Of a DNA stretch of 64,000 nt, positions 17,404 through 24,257 are shown piece after piece (position 1 is the stretch's first letter; each line of letters opens with the position of its first letter). The notes below the pieces were generated by a model. It was not told the origin of the DNA. It worked only from the letters and a program-made list of their open reading frames with translations, and searched no databases. Source of the DNA: Microvirga sp. (GTDB taxonomy: Bacteria > Pseudomonadota > Alphaproteobacteria > Rhizobiales > Beijerinckiaceae); the NCBI GenBank assembly GCA_029266525.1, contig JAQSWQ010000039.1, positions 20,018 through 84,017 of the forward strand, in the 5' to 3' direction. The translations under genes and the position numbers were made by a program.

Positions 17404-18150
17404 ATGGCGGGGCGGCTGAAGGGCAAGACGGCGCTGGTCACGGCGGCGGCGGCGGGCATTGGGCGTGCCATCGCGGAGGCGTTCGTGGCCGAGGGCGCGA
17501 AGGTCTGGGCGACCGATCTCGACCGCGCGAAGCTCGAAGGTCTCAAAGACGCCGAGCTGCGCAAATTGGACGTGACCTCGAACGACGCCGTCGAAACGCT
17601 CGCGCGAGAGACAGGACCGGTCGACATCCTGGTCAATGCCGCAGGGTTCGTCCATCACGGCACCGTGCTCGACACCGACGACAGGGCCTGGGACTTCTCC
17701 TTCGACATCAATGTCAAATCCATGCACCGGACGATCAAGGCCTATCTCCCGGGCATGCTCGAGAAGGGCGCGGGCTCGATCGTCAACATCGCCTCGGGCG
17801 CGGGCTCGGTGCGCGGCATCCCGAACCGCTACGCCTACGGCGCGACCAAGGCTGCGGTGATCGGGCTGACCAAGTCGGTCGCGGCCGACTACATCAAGCG
17901 CGGCATCCGTGCGAACGCGATCTGCCCGGGCACGATCCAGTCGCCTTCCCTCGACCAGCGCATCGCCGACCAGGCCAGGGCGAGCGGGCAGAGCCTCGAG
18001 GCCGTGCGCCAGGCCTTCATCGACCGCCAGCCCATGGGCCGCCTCGGCACGCCCGAGGAGATCGCCTGGCTCGCGGTCTACCTCGCCTCCGACGAGGCGA
18101 GCTACACCACGGGGCAGATCCATCTCGCGGATGGCGGATTTGCGCTATAA
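17404..18150 (+). CDS. Short-chain dehydrogenase/reductase, DHRS6-like / 2-keto-3-deoxy-L-fuconate dehydrogenase-like
   Basis: 248 aa, standard SDR length. The NAD-binding TAAAAGIGRA motif, the NAAG motif (VNAAGFV), the catalytic Tyr and Lys in YAYGATKAAV, and the distinctive NAICPGTIQSPS segment are present. That segment is characteristic of the DHRS6 and 2-keto-3-deoxy-L-fuconate dehydrogenase branch, which oxidises hydroxy acids with NAD. It begins 11 bases after the GNAT fusion gene, so the three genes from 15420 may form one operon. The substrate is inferred, and the IlvD-type dehydratase upstream fits a sugar-acid route. Confidence 0.87.
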   Translation: MAGRLKGKTALVTAAAAGIGRAIAEAFVAEGAKVWATDLDRAKLEGLKDAELRKLDVTSNDAVETLARETGPVDILVNAAGFVHHGTVLDTDDRAWDFSFDINVKSMHRTIKAYLPGMLEKGAGSIVNIASGAGSVRGIPNRYAYGATKAAVIGLTKSVAADYIKRGIRANAICPGTIQSPSLDQRIADQARASGQSLEAVRQAFIDRQPMGRLGTPEEIAWLAVYLASDEASYTTGQIHLADGGFAL

Positions 18151-18178
18151 TGGGCATCTCACTCACGAGGCGCCGACG

Positions 18179-18445
18179 ATGGCCTTTCCGCAACGCCGCG
18201 TGCCGCTGCTTCCGGCAGAGGTCACTTCCAATCCCGATATCATGGGCGGCTGGCCCTGCGTGTCCGGAACGCGTATTCCGGCGATGACGATCGTGGCCGA
18301 GCTGCGAGCCGGCACGAGCGAGCTCGACATCTTCGACGGCTATCCGAGCCTTCCCGTCGACGGCATCGACGCGGTGCGGAAATGGGCTGAGGACAATGGC
18401 ATCTCGCTCGACCCCGGCGCCACTGACGATCCGTTTTCTGATTGA
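18179..18445 (+). CDS. DUF433-family antitoxin
   Basis: 88 aa with GAGG nine bases before the ATG. It shows the DUF433 pattern (NPDIMGGWPCVSGTRIP, then LRAGTSELDIFDGYPSL and a helix-turn-helix-like DAVRKWAEDNG). Proteins of this family are antitoxins usually paired with DUF5615 PIN-like toxins, and such a gene follows and overlaps. A TATAAT box at 18146-18151, inside the end of the SDR gene, could be part of its own promoter. Confidence 0.85.
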   Translation: MAFPQRRVPLLPAEVTSNPDIMGGWPCVSGTRIPAMTIVAELRAGTSELDIFDGYPSLPVDGIDAVRKWAEDNGISLDPGATDDPFSD

Positions 18446-18803
18446 CGAATGTCTAACGCCGCGGCTGTGCACGCTCGCCAAGCATCATGGCTATGCGGCC
18501 GAGCACGTCGTGCCCATACAGCTTGGAAGCAAGCCGGACGGCGTCGTTGCCGTGCAGGCGGTTGAACGAGGCGACATCTTCGTCACGAACAATGCCCGGC
18601 ATTATCGCCGTCTCTACGCAAAGTTCACGCGTCACCCCGGGTTGGTCATCGTCTTGCCTTCCGTGCCGCTCGAACGACAGTGGGAGCTCTTTGCGCAGGT
18701 GATCGCCTTCGTCGAAGAGCAGTCGAGCATCGTCGACCAGATGGTCGTGGTACGCCGGGACGGTCACATCACCATCGAGCCGTGGCCGAGGCCGGCCGTC
18801 TAG
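18396..18803 (+). CDS. DUF5615 PIN-like toxin
   Basis: 135 aa from the ATG at 18396, which overlaps the antitoxin by 50 bases. The conserved part begins at TIRFLIDECLTP (Asp/Glu at 17-18), so a start closer to that point is possible, though no ATG or GTG is there. The DUF5615 motifs follow: AKHHGYAAEHV, a lone Asp (RGDIFVTNNARHYRRL) and a C-terminal strand-helix. The fold is PIN-like and some relatives are probable RNase toxins. Gene order antitoxin then toxin with overlap is standard. Confidence 0.82.
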   Translation: MASRSTPAPLTIRFLIDECLTPRLCTLAKHHGYAAEHVVPIQLGSKPDGVVAVQAVERGDIFVTNNARHYRRLYAKFTRHPGLVIVLPSVPLERQWELFAQVIAFVEEQSSIVDQMVVVRRDGHITIEPWPRPAV

Positions 18804-18811
18804 GAGACCCC

Positions 18812-19795
18812 ATGCACATCCTCATCTTCGGCGCGGCCGGCATGGTCGGGCGCAAGCTCACGGAGCGGCTGGCGAAGGACGGCCGGCTCGGCGGTCGCGA
18901 GATCAGGCGCGCGACGCTGCACGATGTGGTCGAGCCGCAGGCGCCCCCCAGCGCACCCTTCGAGGTCCGCACGGTGGCCTCCGATTTCGCCGTGGCGGGC
19001 GAGGCGGAAAAGCTCGTCGCCGAGCGGCCCGACGTGATCTTCCACCTTGCGGCGATCGTCTCGGGCGAGGCCGAGATGGATTTCGACAAGGGCTACCGCA
19101 TCAATCTCGACGGCACGCGCTACCTCTTCGACGCCGTCCGACTGATCGGCGACGGCTATAGGCCGCGGATCGTGTTCACCTCCTCGATCGCGGTGTTCGG
19201 GGCGCCCTTCCCGGATCCGATCCCCGACGACTTCCACCTCACGCCGCTCACGAGCTACGGCACGCAGAAGGCGATCAGCGAGCTGCTGCTTGCCGACTAC
19301 ACCCGCAAGGGCCTCTTCGACGGCATCGGCATCCGCCTGCCGACCATCTGCGTGCGCCCGGGCAAGCCCAACAAGGCGGCCTCGGGCTTCTTCTCGAACA
19401 TCATCCGCGAACCGCTCGCCGGGCATGAGGCGGTGCTACCGGTGTCGGAGGACGTGCGCCACACCCATGCGAGCCCGCGCTCCGCGGTCGGGTTCCTGAT
19501 CCACGCCGCCACCATCGACGGCGACAAGGTCGGGCCGCGGCGCAACCTCTCAATGCCGGGGGTCGCGGTCACGGTTGGCGAGCAGATCGAGGCGTTACGC
19601 AAGGTCGCGGGCGAGAGCGTGGTGAGGCGCATCCGGCGCGAGCCCGATCCGTTTGTGGCCAAGATCGTCGCGGGCTGGTCGCGCGGCTTCGACGCGAAGC
19701 GCGCGGAGAAGCTCGGCTTCAAGGCCGAGACGAGCTTCGACGAGATCGTCCGCGCGCATATCGACGACGAGCTCGGCGGAACTTGGGTCCACTAG
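18812..19795 (+). CDS. NAD-dependent epimerase/dehydratase-family protein, D-erythronate dehydrogenase-like
   Basis: 327 aa. It is an extended SDR: the FGAAGMVGRKL nucleotide motif at the N-terminus, HLAAIVSGEAE, the SSIAVFG strand, and catalytic Tyr and Lys in SYGTQKAISE. The overall sequence resembles DenD, which oxidises D-erythronate to 2-oxo-tetronate. The start ATG has AGGAG seven bases upstream. It follows the DUF5615 gene on the same strand by eight bases but is probably unrelated to the toxin pair. It adds to the sugar-acid enzymes of the window. Confidence 0.8.
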   Translation: MHILIFGAAGMVGRKLTERLAKDGRLGGREIRRATLHDVVEPQAPPSAPFEVRTVASDFAVAGEAEKLVAERPDVIFHLAAIVSGEAEMDFDKGYRINLDGTRYLFDAVRLIGDGYRPRIVFTSSIAVFGAPFPDPIPDDFHLTPLTSYGTQKAISELLLADYTRKGLFDGIGIRLPTICVRPGKPNKAASGFFSNIIREPLAGHEAVLPVSEDVRHTHASPRSAVGFLIHAATIDGDKVGPRRNLSMPGVAVTVGEQIEALRKVAGESVVRRIRREPDPFVAKIVAGWSRGFDAKRAEKLGFKAETSFDEIVRAHIDDELGGTWVH

Positions 19796-19929
19796 CCGGC
19801 CGTCTTGGCGGAGCGCAGCCGAGAGCCGGGATCCGCCGCCCCGGGCGGTGCTGTAGGTCCCTGCGCCGCAGCGCGTCCGGGACGACCCTAACTCACTCAG
19901 GACGATGACGCTGTTTGGTCGAGCGCGGC

Positions 19930-21984
19930 TCAGCGGCGGAAGCTGCGCACCTCGCTCTGCGTGCCGTCGGCATAGGTGAGCTGGACCGAGACCGAGCGCA
20001 CACCTTTCGGCAGATGGGCGTAGGGCCGCATGTCCGCGGGCACGGCATGAGGGTTGGTCTCGTCGCAGGGCGGCAGCGGCAGGTCGATCACCAGCGGGCC
20101 CTCGTCGAGCCCCATCTCTGCGTGCTCGATCGCGCAGCGATAGCTGATCAGGTGCGTGTAGTAGAGGACGTTCGGCATGTCCGCGCGGAACGCCACCCAG
20201 GCGTTGGGAAAGCGCTCGAGCACCTCGCGCTGCGAGGCGACGAGCGCCGCCTGCGGATCGAAGGCGATCGGGAACGGTCCCGCCGTGCGGCCGGTGGCGT
20301 CGTCGTAGCGCACATAGAGGGTCGTGCGCTCCTGGCCCGGCGGCAACTCGATGGTCGGCAGCGGCGCGGGCTTGCCGGTGCGCTGGTCGGCGCCTTGCGC
20401 GAAGCCCGTCGACTTGAACTCGCCGGCCTCCCCCACCCGCACCGAAAGCGCGGTCGCCGCCTCGGGCAGGGCGAAGGCGGCGGTCCAGCCCGAGTTCGAG
20501 CGCGTGAAGGACGCGGTCGGCTTCGTCGGCGCGCTCTGGAAGAAGCTCTCGATCGCGGCCTTGCGCTTGCGCGCCTTGTCGAGCCATTGCCCGAGCAGGG
20601 ACTGGTCGAGGAAGAAGGGCTGCAGCCGACCTTGCGCCTCCGCATCGAGGAAGCGCTCGAGCGCGTCGAACTCGAGCCGGCGATCGGTCAGGGTCTGCGT
20701 GCCGATACGATCCTCGGAATGCTCCTCCGCAAGGAGATAATGCGCGGGCGCGTAGTCGGGATTCGCGTTGGCGAAGGCTTCGACCTTGGCGCGGCGCTCG
20801 GCACCCTCGAGCTGCAGCGCATGGACGAGGCCGAGCGGGCGCGCGGGCTTCTCGCGCATCAGGCCGGCATAGAGCTGGCGCGCGCCGGCGCGTCCGTCCT
20901 GGACGCGCAGAAGCGCCGCGTAGCGCAGATGCGGGTCGACATAGTCGGTTCCGAGCGACGCCAATGCCTGATAGGCGCGCCGGGCCTGCGCCGGCTCGCC
21001 GCGCTCCTCGTGGATGCGGGCGTTGTGGTAGAGCTCGGGCGCGGTCCTGGCGTTGGGGAGGATGCCGCCCTGCTGCGCGAGCTTGGCGAAGGCTTCCGCC
21101 GGGTCGGCCGGGAGCGGCGGCTGCGGCGGTTGCGCGGTGGGCTCGGTCCGGGCCGGCTCCTTGGCGGGCTCCGCCGGCTTCGGCGGCGTTTCGACCTGCT
21201 TCGTTGGTTCGGGCTGTTTCGGCGCCGTCTCGGCCTGCCTGATTGGCTCGCCGGGTCGCACCGGTGCTTCCGCCTGCTTCGGCGGAGCGATGGGCGGGGC
21301 GGACGGGCTCGGCCCGAAGATCACGACGCCGAACACCGCCGCGGCGAGAATACCGGCGCCGACCAGGAGCCACGGCCCCGGCGAGCGCGGCTCGCGCGCC
21401 TCGGGCCGCGTCGCCGGCGGAATCTCCGGCTCGCCCGCCGGCCAGGCCACCACGAAGGCATGGACGCGGTTCGGAATGTTCTTGACCTGACGCTCGCCGA
21501 TGTCGCGGAAAGGCACCGAAATCTTGTTCGCGACCGCCTCGTGCACCGAGCGCGACACGCAGATGCCGCCAGGCTCGGCGAGGCTCTCGAGCCGTGCCGC
21601 GATGTTGACCCCGTCGCCGAGAAGGTCCCCGTTGCGCTCGACCACATCGCCGATCGTGATGCCGATGCGGAACTGCAGGCGCCGGTTCGGCGGGTAGGGG
21701 CGGTTGCGGGTGCGCAAGCTCTCCTGGATGTCGATCGCGCAGCGCACCGCCTCGACCGCCGAGTCGAACTCGCACATCACCGAGTCGCCGGCGGTATTGA
21801 AGATGCGCCCGCCGGAGCGCTTGACGAAATCGTCGAAGACCTGCCGGAAGGCGCCGAGCCGGGTCAGCGTCTCTTCCTCGTCCTCGGAAACGAGGCGCGA
21901 ATAGCCGGCGACGTCCGCGGCGAGGATCGCCGCGATCTTGCGCTTCATCGGGCCGCTCATGGCGACCGCTGCCCCGGTATTCAT
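19930..21984 (-). CDS. Class III adenylate/guanylate cyclase with membrane helix and large C-terminal region
   Basis: 684 aa. The N-terminal cyclase domain (about 13-180) has both metal Asp residues (D24 in AADVAGYSRL, D67 in NTAGDSVMCEF) and the transition-state pair N127 and R131 (VNIAARLES), so it should be active. One membrane helix lies at about 205-225 (LLVGAGILAAAVFGVVIF), then a Pro/Lys/Glu linker of about 90 residues. After it come TPR-like helices (about 320-430) and a beta-rich tail holding NVLYYTHLISYRC. The C-terminal half would lie outside the cytoplasmic membrane if the cyclase is inside. Starts at 21960 or 21948 are also possible; no clear Shine-Dalgarno is seen. Confidence 0.85.
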   Translation of the reverse strand: MNTGAAVAMSGPMKRKIAAILAADVAGYSRLVSEDEEETLTRLGAFRQVFDDFVKRSGGRIFNTAGDSVMCEFDSAVEAVRCAIDIQESLRTRNRPYPPNRRLQFRIGITIGDVVERNGDLLGDGVNIAARLESLAEPGGICVSRSVHEAVANKISVPFRDIGERQVKNIPNRVHAFVVAWPAGEPEIPPATRPEAREPRSPGPWLLVGAGILAAAVFGVVIFGPSPSAPPIAPPKQAEAPVRPGEPIRQAETAPKQPEPTKQVETPPKPAEPAKEPARTEPTAQPPQPPLPADPAEAFAKLAQQGGILPNARTAPELYHNARIHEERGEPAQARRAYQALASLGTDYVDPHLRYAALLRVQDGRAGARQLYAGLMREKPARPLGLVHALQLEGAERRAKVEAFANANPDYAPAHYLLAEEHSEDRIGTQTLTDRRLEFDALERFLDAEAQGRLQPFFLDQSLLGQWLDKARKRKAAIESFFQSAPTKPTASFTRSNSGWTAAFALPEAATALSVRVGEAGEFKSTGFAQGADQRTGKPAPLPTIELPPGQERTTLYVRYDDATGRTAGPFPIAFDPQAALVASQREVLERFPNAWVAFRADMPNVLYYTHLISYRCAIEHAEMGLDEGPLVIDLPLPPCDETNPHAVPADMRPYAHLPKGVRSVSVQLTYADGTQSEVRSFRR

Positions 21985-22312
21985 GCGAAGCGGATCGTAG
22001 AAGCCAAAGGTTTCGGCGAGGTGTGCTGGCGCACGCGCCGATGGAAATACGGCGCTCCTTGTCTGCCGAGCATGGCAACGAAATTGAGGCGAATCAGCGG
22101 CTTGGGCGCACGGAGCCCACCGGATTCGCACCTGCGGCGGTCGCCCCCGCCACTCCCGTTTCCGGCGATGCGGCGGATCGACTTCGCCGCCCCACGGAGG
22201 CCAGGATCGCGCGGCGGGAGAATCGGCCCACGCGGACGAAAGCCCAAGGAACAACGGCGCGCCGTCCGGCGGGCAGCTGGCTTCTCGGCCTCCCGTCGCC
22301 GATGATGCCCGC
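21985..22312. other. Intergenic region between divergent cyclase and amidohydrolase genes
   Basis: 328 bases without a supportable gene. It must hold the promoters of both divergent genes, but I see no convincing -35/-10 pair, palindrome or RNA structure. Several short frames cross it, but their sequences are Arg/Ala/Pro-rich and unlike protein. Confidence 0.6.
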
Positions 22313-23548
22313 ATGACGCATCCGACCAACCTGCGCATCGCCGGCGACCGCCTGCTGTGGCGCCTCGAGACGCTCGCCCGCATCGGCGACACCGGCGACG
22401 GCGGCTGCCGTCGGCTCGCGCTTTCCGACGAGGACCGCCAGGGCCGCGACCTTCTGGTCTCATGGATGCGCGAGCTCGGCCTCGATGTCCGCGTCGATCG
22501 CATCGGCAACATCGTCGGGATCATGGCCGGCGAGACCGACGGGCCCGCCGTGATGCTCGGCTCCCATATCGACACCGTCGCGACCGGCGGGCGCTACGAC
22601 GGCGCGCTCGGGGTGCTCGCCGGGCTCGAGGTGGTGGCCGCGCTCAAGGAGGCGGGAATCGCGCCGAGGCGCCAGATCGCGGTCATCGCCTTCACCAACG
22701 AGGAGGGCGCGCGCTTCCAGCCCGACATGATGGGAAGCTGCGTCTGGACGGGCGCGCTCTCGGTCAATCAGGTCTCGGCAACCCGCGACCGCGAGGGGCT
22801 GGGATTGGCGGACGAGCTTAAGCGCATCGGCTACGCCGGCGAGGCGGAGCCCGGGTTTCTCGAAGCCCACGCCTATCTCGAGCTCCACATCGAGCAGGGC
22901 CCGATCCTCGACGCCGAGGGCGGCGGCATCGCCGCGGTGGTTGGCGTGCAGGCGATCACCTGGCTCGAATTCGCGCTTTCCGGCGAGGCGAACCACGCCG
23001 GCACCACGCCTATGAGCTACCGGCGCGATGCTGGCTACGCCGCTGCCCGCATCATCGCCTTCGCACGCGGTTTGACGCGCGAGATCGACGGCCAGGTCGC
23101 CAATGCCGGCGAGATCGCCTTCGAGCCGGGCAACGTCAACGTGGTGCCTCGCCGAGCCGTGCTCACGATCGACATCCGCAATCCCGACGACTCCCGCCTG
23201 GCCGAGGCCGAGCGGCGCCTGCGCGCCTTCGCCGAGGCGATCGCCGCGGAGGAGAAGGTCGGGCTTGCGATCCGCGAGCTCGCCCGCTTCCCGGCCGTGC
23301 GCTTCGACGAGCGGCTCGCCGCCTCGATCGAGAGCGCCGCGCGCATGCTCGACCTGCCGGTCCGGCGCATGGTCTCCGGCGCCGGCCATGACGCGCAGCT
23401 GATGGCGCGTGTCGCGCCCTCGGTCATGATCTTCGTCCCGAGCGTGAAGGGGCTGTCGCACAATCCGGCCGAATACACCGCGCCGCACGATCTGATCGCG
23501 GGCGCCAACGTTCTTCTCGCCGCAGTGCTTGCCGCCGCCGACGGCTGA
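22313..23548 (+). CDS. Zn-dependent amidohydrolase (N-carbamoyl-L-amino acid hydrolase / allantoate amidohydrolase family, M20)
   Basis: 411 aa. M20-type metal ligands are visible: His/Asp in LGSHIDTVATGGRYDG, Glu-Glu in FTNEEGARF, His in ELHIEQGP, and a late His in GLSHNPAEYT. The substrate-binding stretch NHAGTTPM and the dimerisation domain (VNVVPRRAVLTIDIRNPD) match hydantoinase-linked carbamoylases and allantoate amidohydrolases. It would release ammonia and CO2 from a carbamoyl or ureido group. No hydantoinase or ureide gene is adjacent, so the substrate is not fixed. Confidence 0.9.
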   Translation: MTHPTNLRIAGDRLLWRLETLARIGDTGDGGCRRLALSDEDRQGRDLLVSWMRELGLDVRVDRIGNIVGIMAGETDGPAVMLGSHIDTVATGGRYDGALGVLAGLEVVAALKEAGIAPRRQIAVIAFTNEEGARFQPDMMGSCVWTGALSVNQVSATRDREGLGLADELKRIGYAGEAEPGFLEAHAYLELHIEQGPILDAEGGGIAAVVGVQAITWLEFALSGEANHAGTTPMSYRRDAGYAAARIIAFARGLTREIDGQVANAGEIAFEPGNVNVVPRRAVLTIDIRNPDDSRLAEAERRLRAFAEAIAAEEKVGLAIRELARFPAVRFDERLAASIESAARMLDLPVRRMVSGAGHDAQLMARVAPSVMIFVPSVKGLSHNPAEYTAPHDLIAGANVLLAAVLAAADG

Positions 23549-23668
23549 GCCCGAAACTCGACGAAAGTCGAAGGCGCGGCAGGCGCATCCCATGGATGTG
23601 ATTTGGTGTTAACCTCGATCGCGGGCCTCTCCTCCGGTCGAGGTCCGTGCGTGTCACGGAGGCGTTCC

Positions 23669-24193
23669 ATGAAGAAGTTCTTGACCTTGTCGGCCGCGGT
23701 GGTCGCGGTCGGCCTCACCATGGTCCCCGAGGATGCGTCCGCCCGGCCCTTCGGCGGCCGGGGCTGGGGCGGCGGCGGCTTCCGCGGCGGCGGCTTCGCC
23801 TATCGCGGCGGCTGGGGCGGAGGTTTCCGTCCGGCGGCGGTCGGCTGGCGCGGCGGCGGCTTCGGCTATCGCGGCGGCTGGGGCGGAGGGTTCCGTCCGG
23901 CAGCCGTGGCCTGGCGCGGCGGGGCCTGGGGCGGCGGCTGGCGCGGCGGCTACGGCTACCGCCCCTACCGCTACGGCTATTACCGGCCGTACCGCAACTG
24001 GGGCTGGGGCGCAGGAGCGCTCGCCGCCGGGGCCCTCATCGGGGCCGCGGCGGCATCGAGCTACTACCCCTCTGGCGGCTACGGCTACTATGGCGGTTAC
24101 TACCCGGCGTCCTACGGCTGGGGCTGCTCCCAGACCCTGCAATGGGTCGCGACGCCCTATGGCTGGCGCCAAGCCTGGGTGACCACCTGCTGA
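23669..24193 (+). CDS. Exported Gly/Tyr/Arg-rich repeat protein
   Basis: 174 aa. It has a signal peptide (MKKFLTLSAAVVAVGLTM, cut near ASA-RP). The mature protein is very rich in Gly, Trp, Tyr and Arg, with two near-identical 22-residue repeats (GGGFxYRGGWGGGFRPAAVxW). A hydrophobic Ala/Gly stretch at about 117-131 (ALAAGALIGAAAA) and a Cys-containing C-terminal segment (GWGCSQTLQWVATPYGW) follow. Similar small secreted proteins are common in Hyphomicrobiales and have no known function. The start is set by GGAGG eight bases before the ATG. Confidence 0.8.
   Translation: MKKFLTLSAAVVAVGLTMVPEDASARPFGGRGWGGGGFRGGGFAYRGGWGGGFRPAAVGWRGGGFGYRGGWGGGFRPAAVAWRGGAWGGGWRGGYGYRPYRYGYYRPYRNWGWGAGALAAGALIGAAAASSYYPSGGYGYYGGYYPASYGWGCSQTLQWVATPYGWRQAWVTTC
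23784..23915 (+). repeat. Two tandem copies of a 66-bp in-frame repeat
   Basis: Copies at 23784-23849 and 23850-23915 differ at only a few bases and encode the 22-residue GGGFxYRGGWGGGFRPAAVxW unit. The period is a multiple of three, so gain or loss of a copy keeps the frame. It probably arose by local duplication. Confidence 0.8.
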
Positions 24194-24213
24194 GCCGCTC
24201 GATCTCCTGAGCA

Positions 24214-24241
24214 GAAGCCCCGCGTCCCGGCGCGGGGCTTC
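24214..24241. terminator. Hairpin between convergent glycine-rich and GH13 genes
   Basis: A perfect 11-bp stem (gaagccccgcg at 24214-24224, its complement at 24231-24241) with a 6-nt loop, 20 bases after one stop and 16 bases before the other. No T-tract is present, but the location suits a bidirectional terminator. Confidence 0.6.
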
Positions 24242-24257
24242 GGCGGCAGTCGGGCGT

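Noticed and set aside
22023..22316. 97-codon frame between the cyclase and amidohydrolase genes
   Set aside because: Arg/Ala/Pro-rich composition, no ribosome-binding site, and overlapping frames in other registers look similar.
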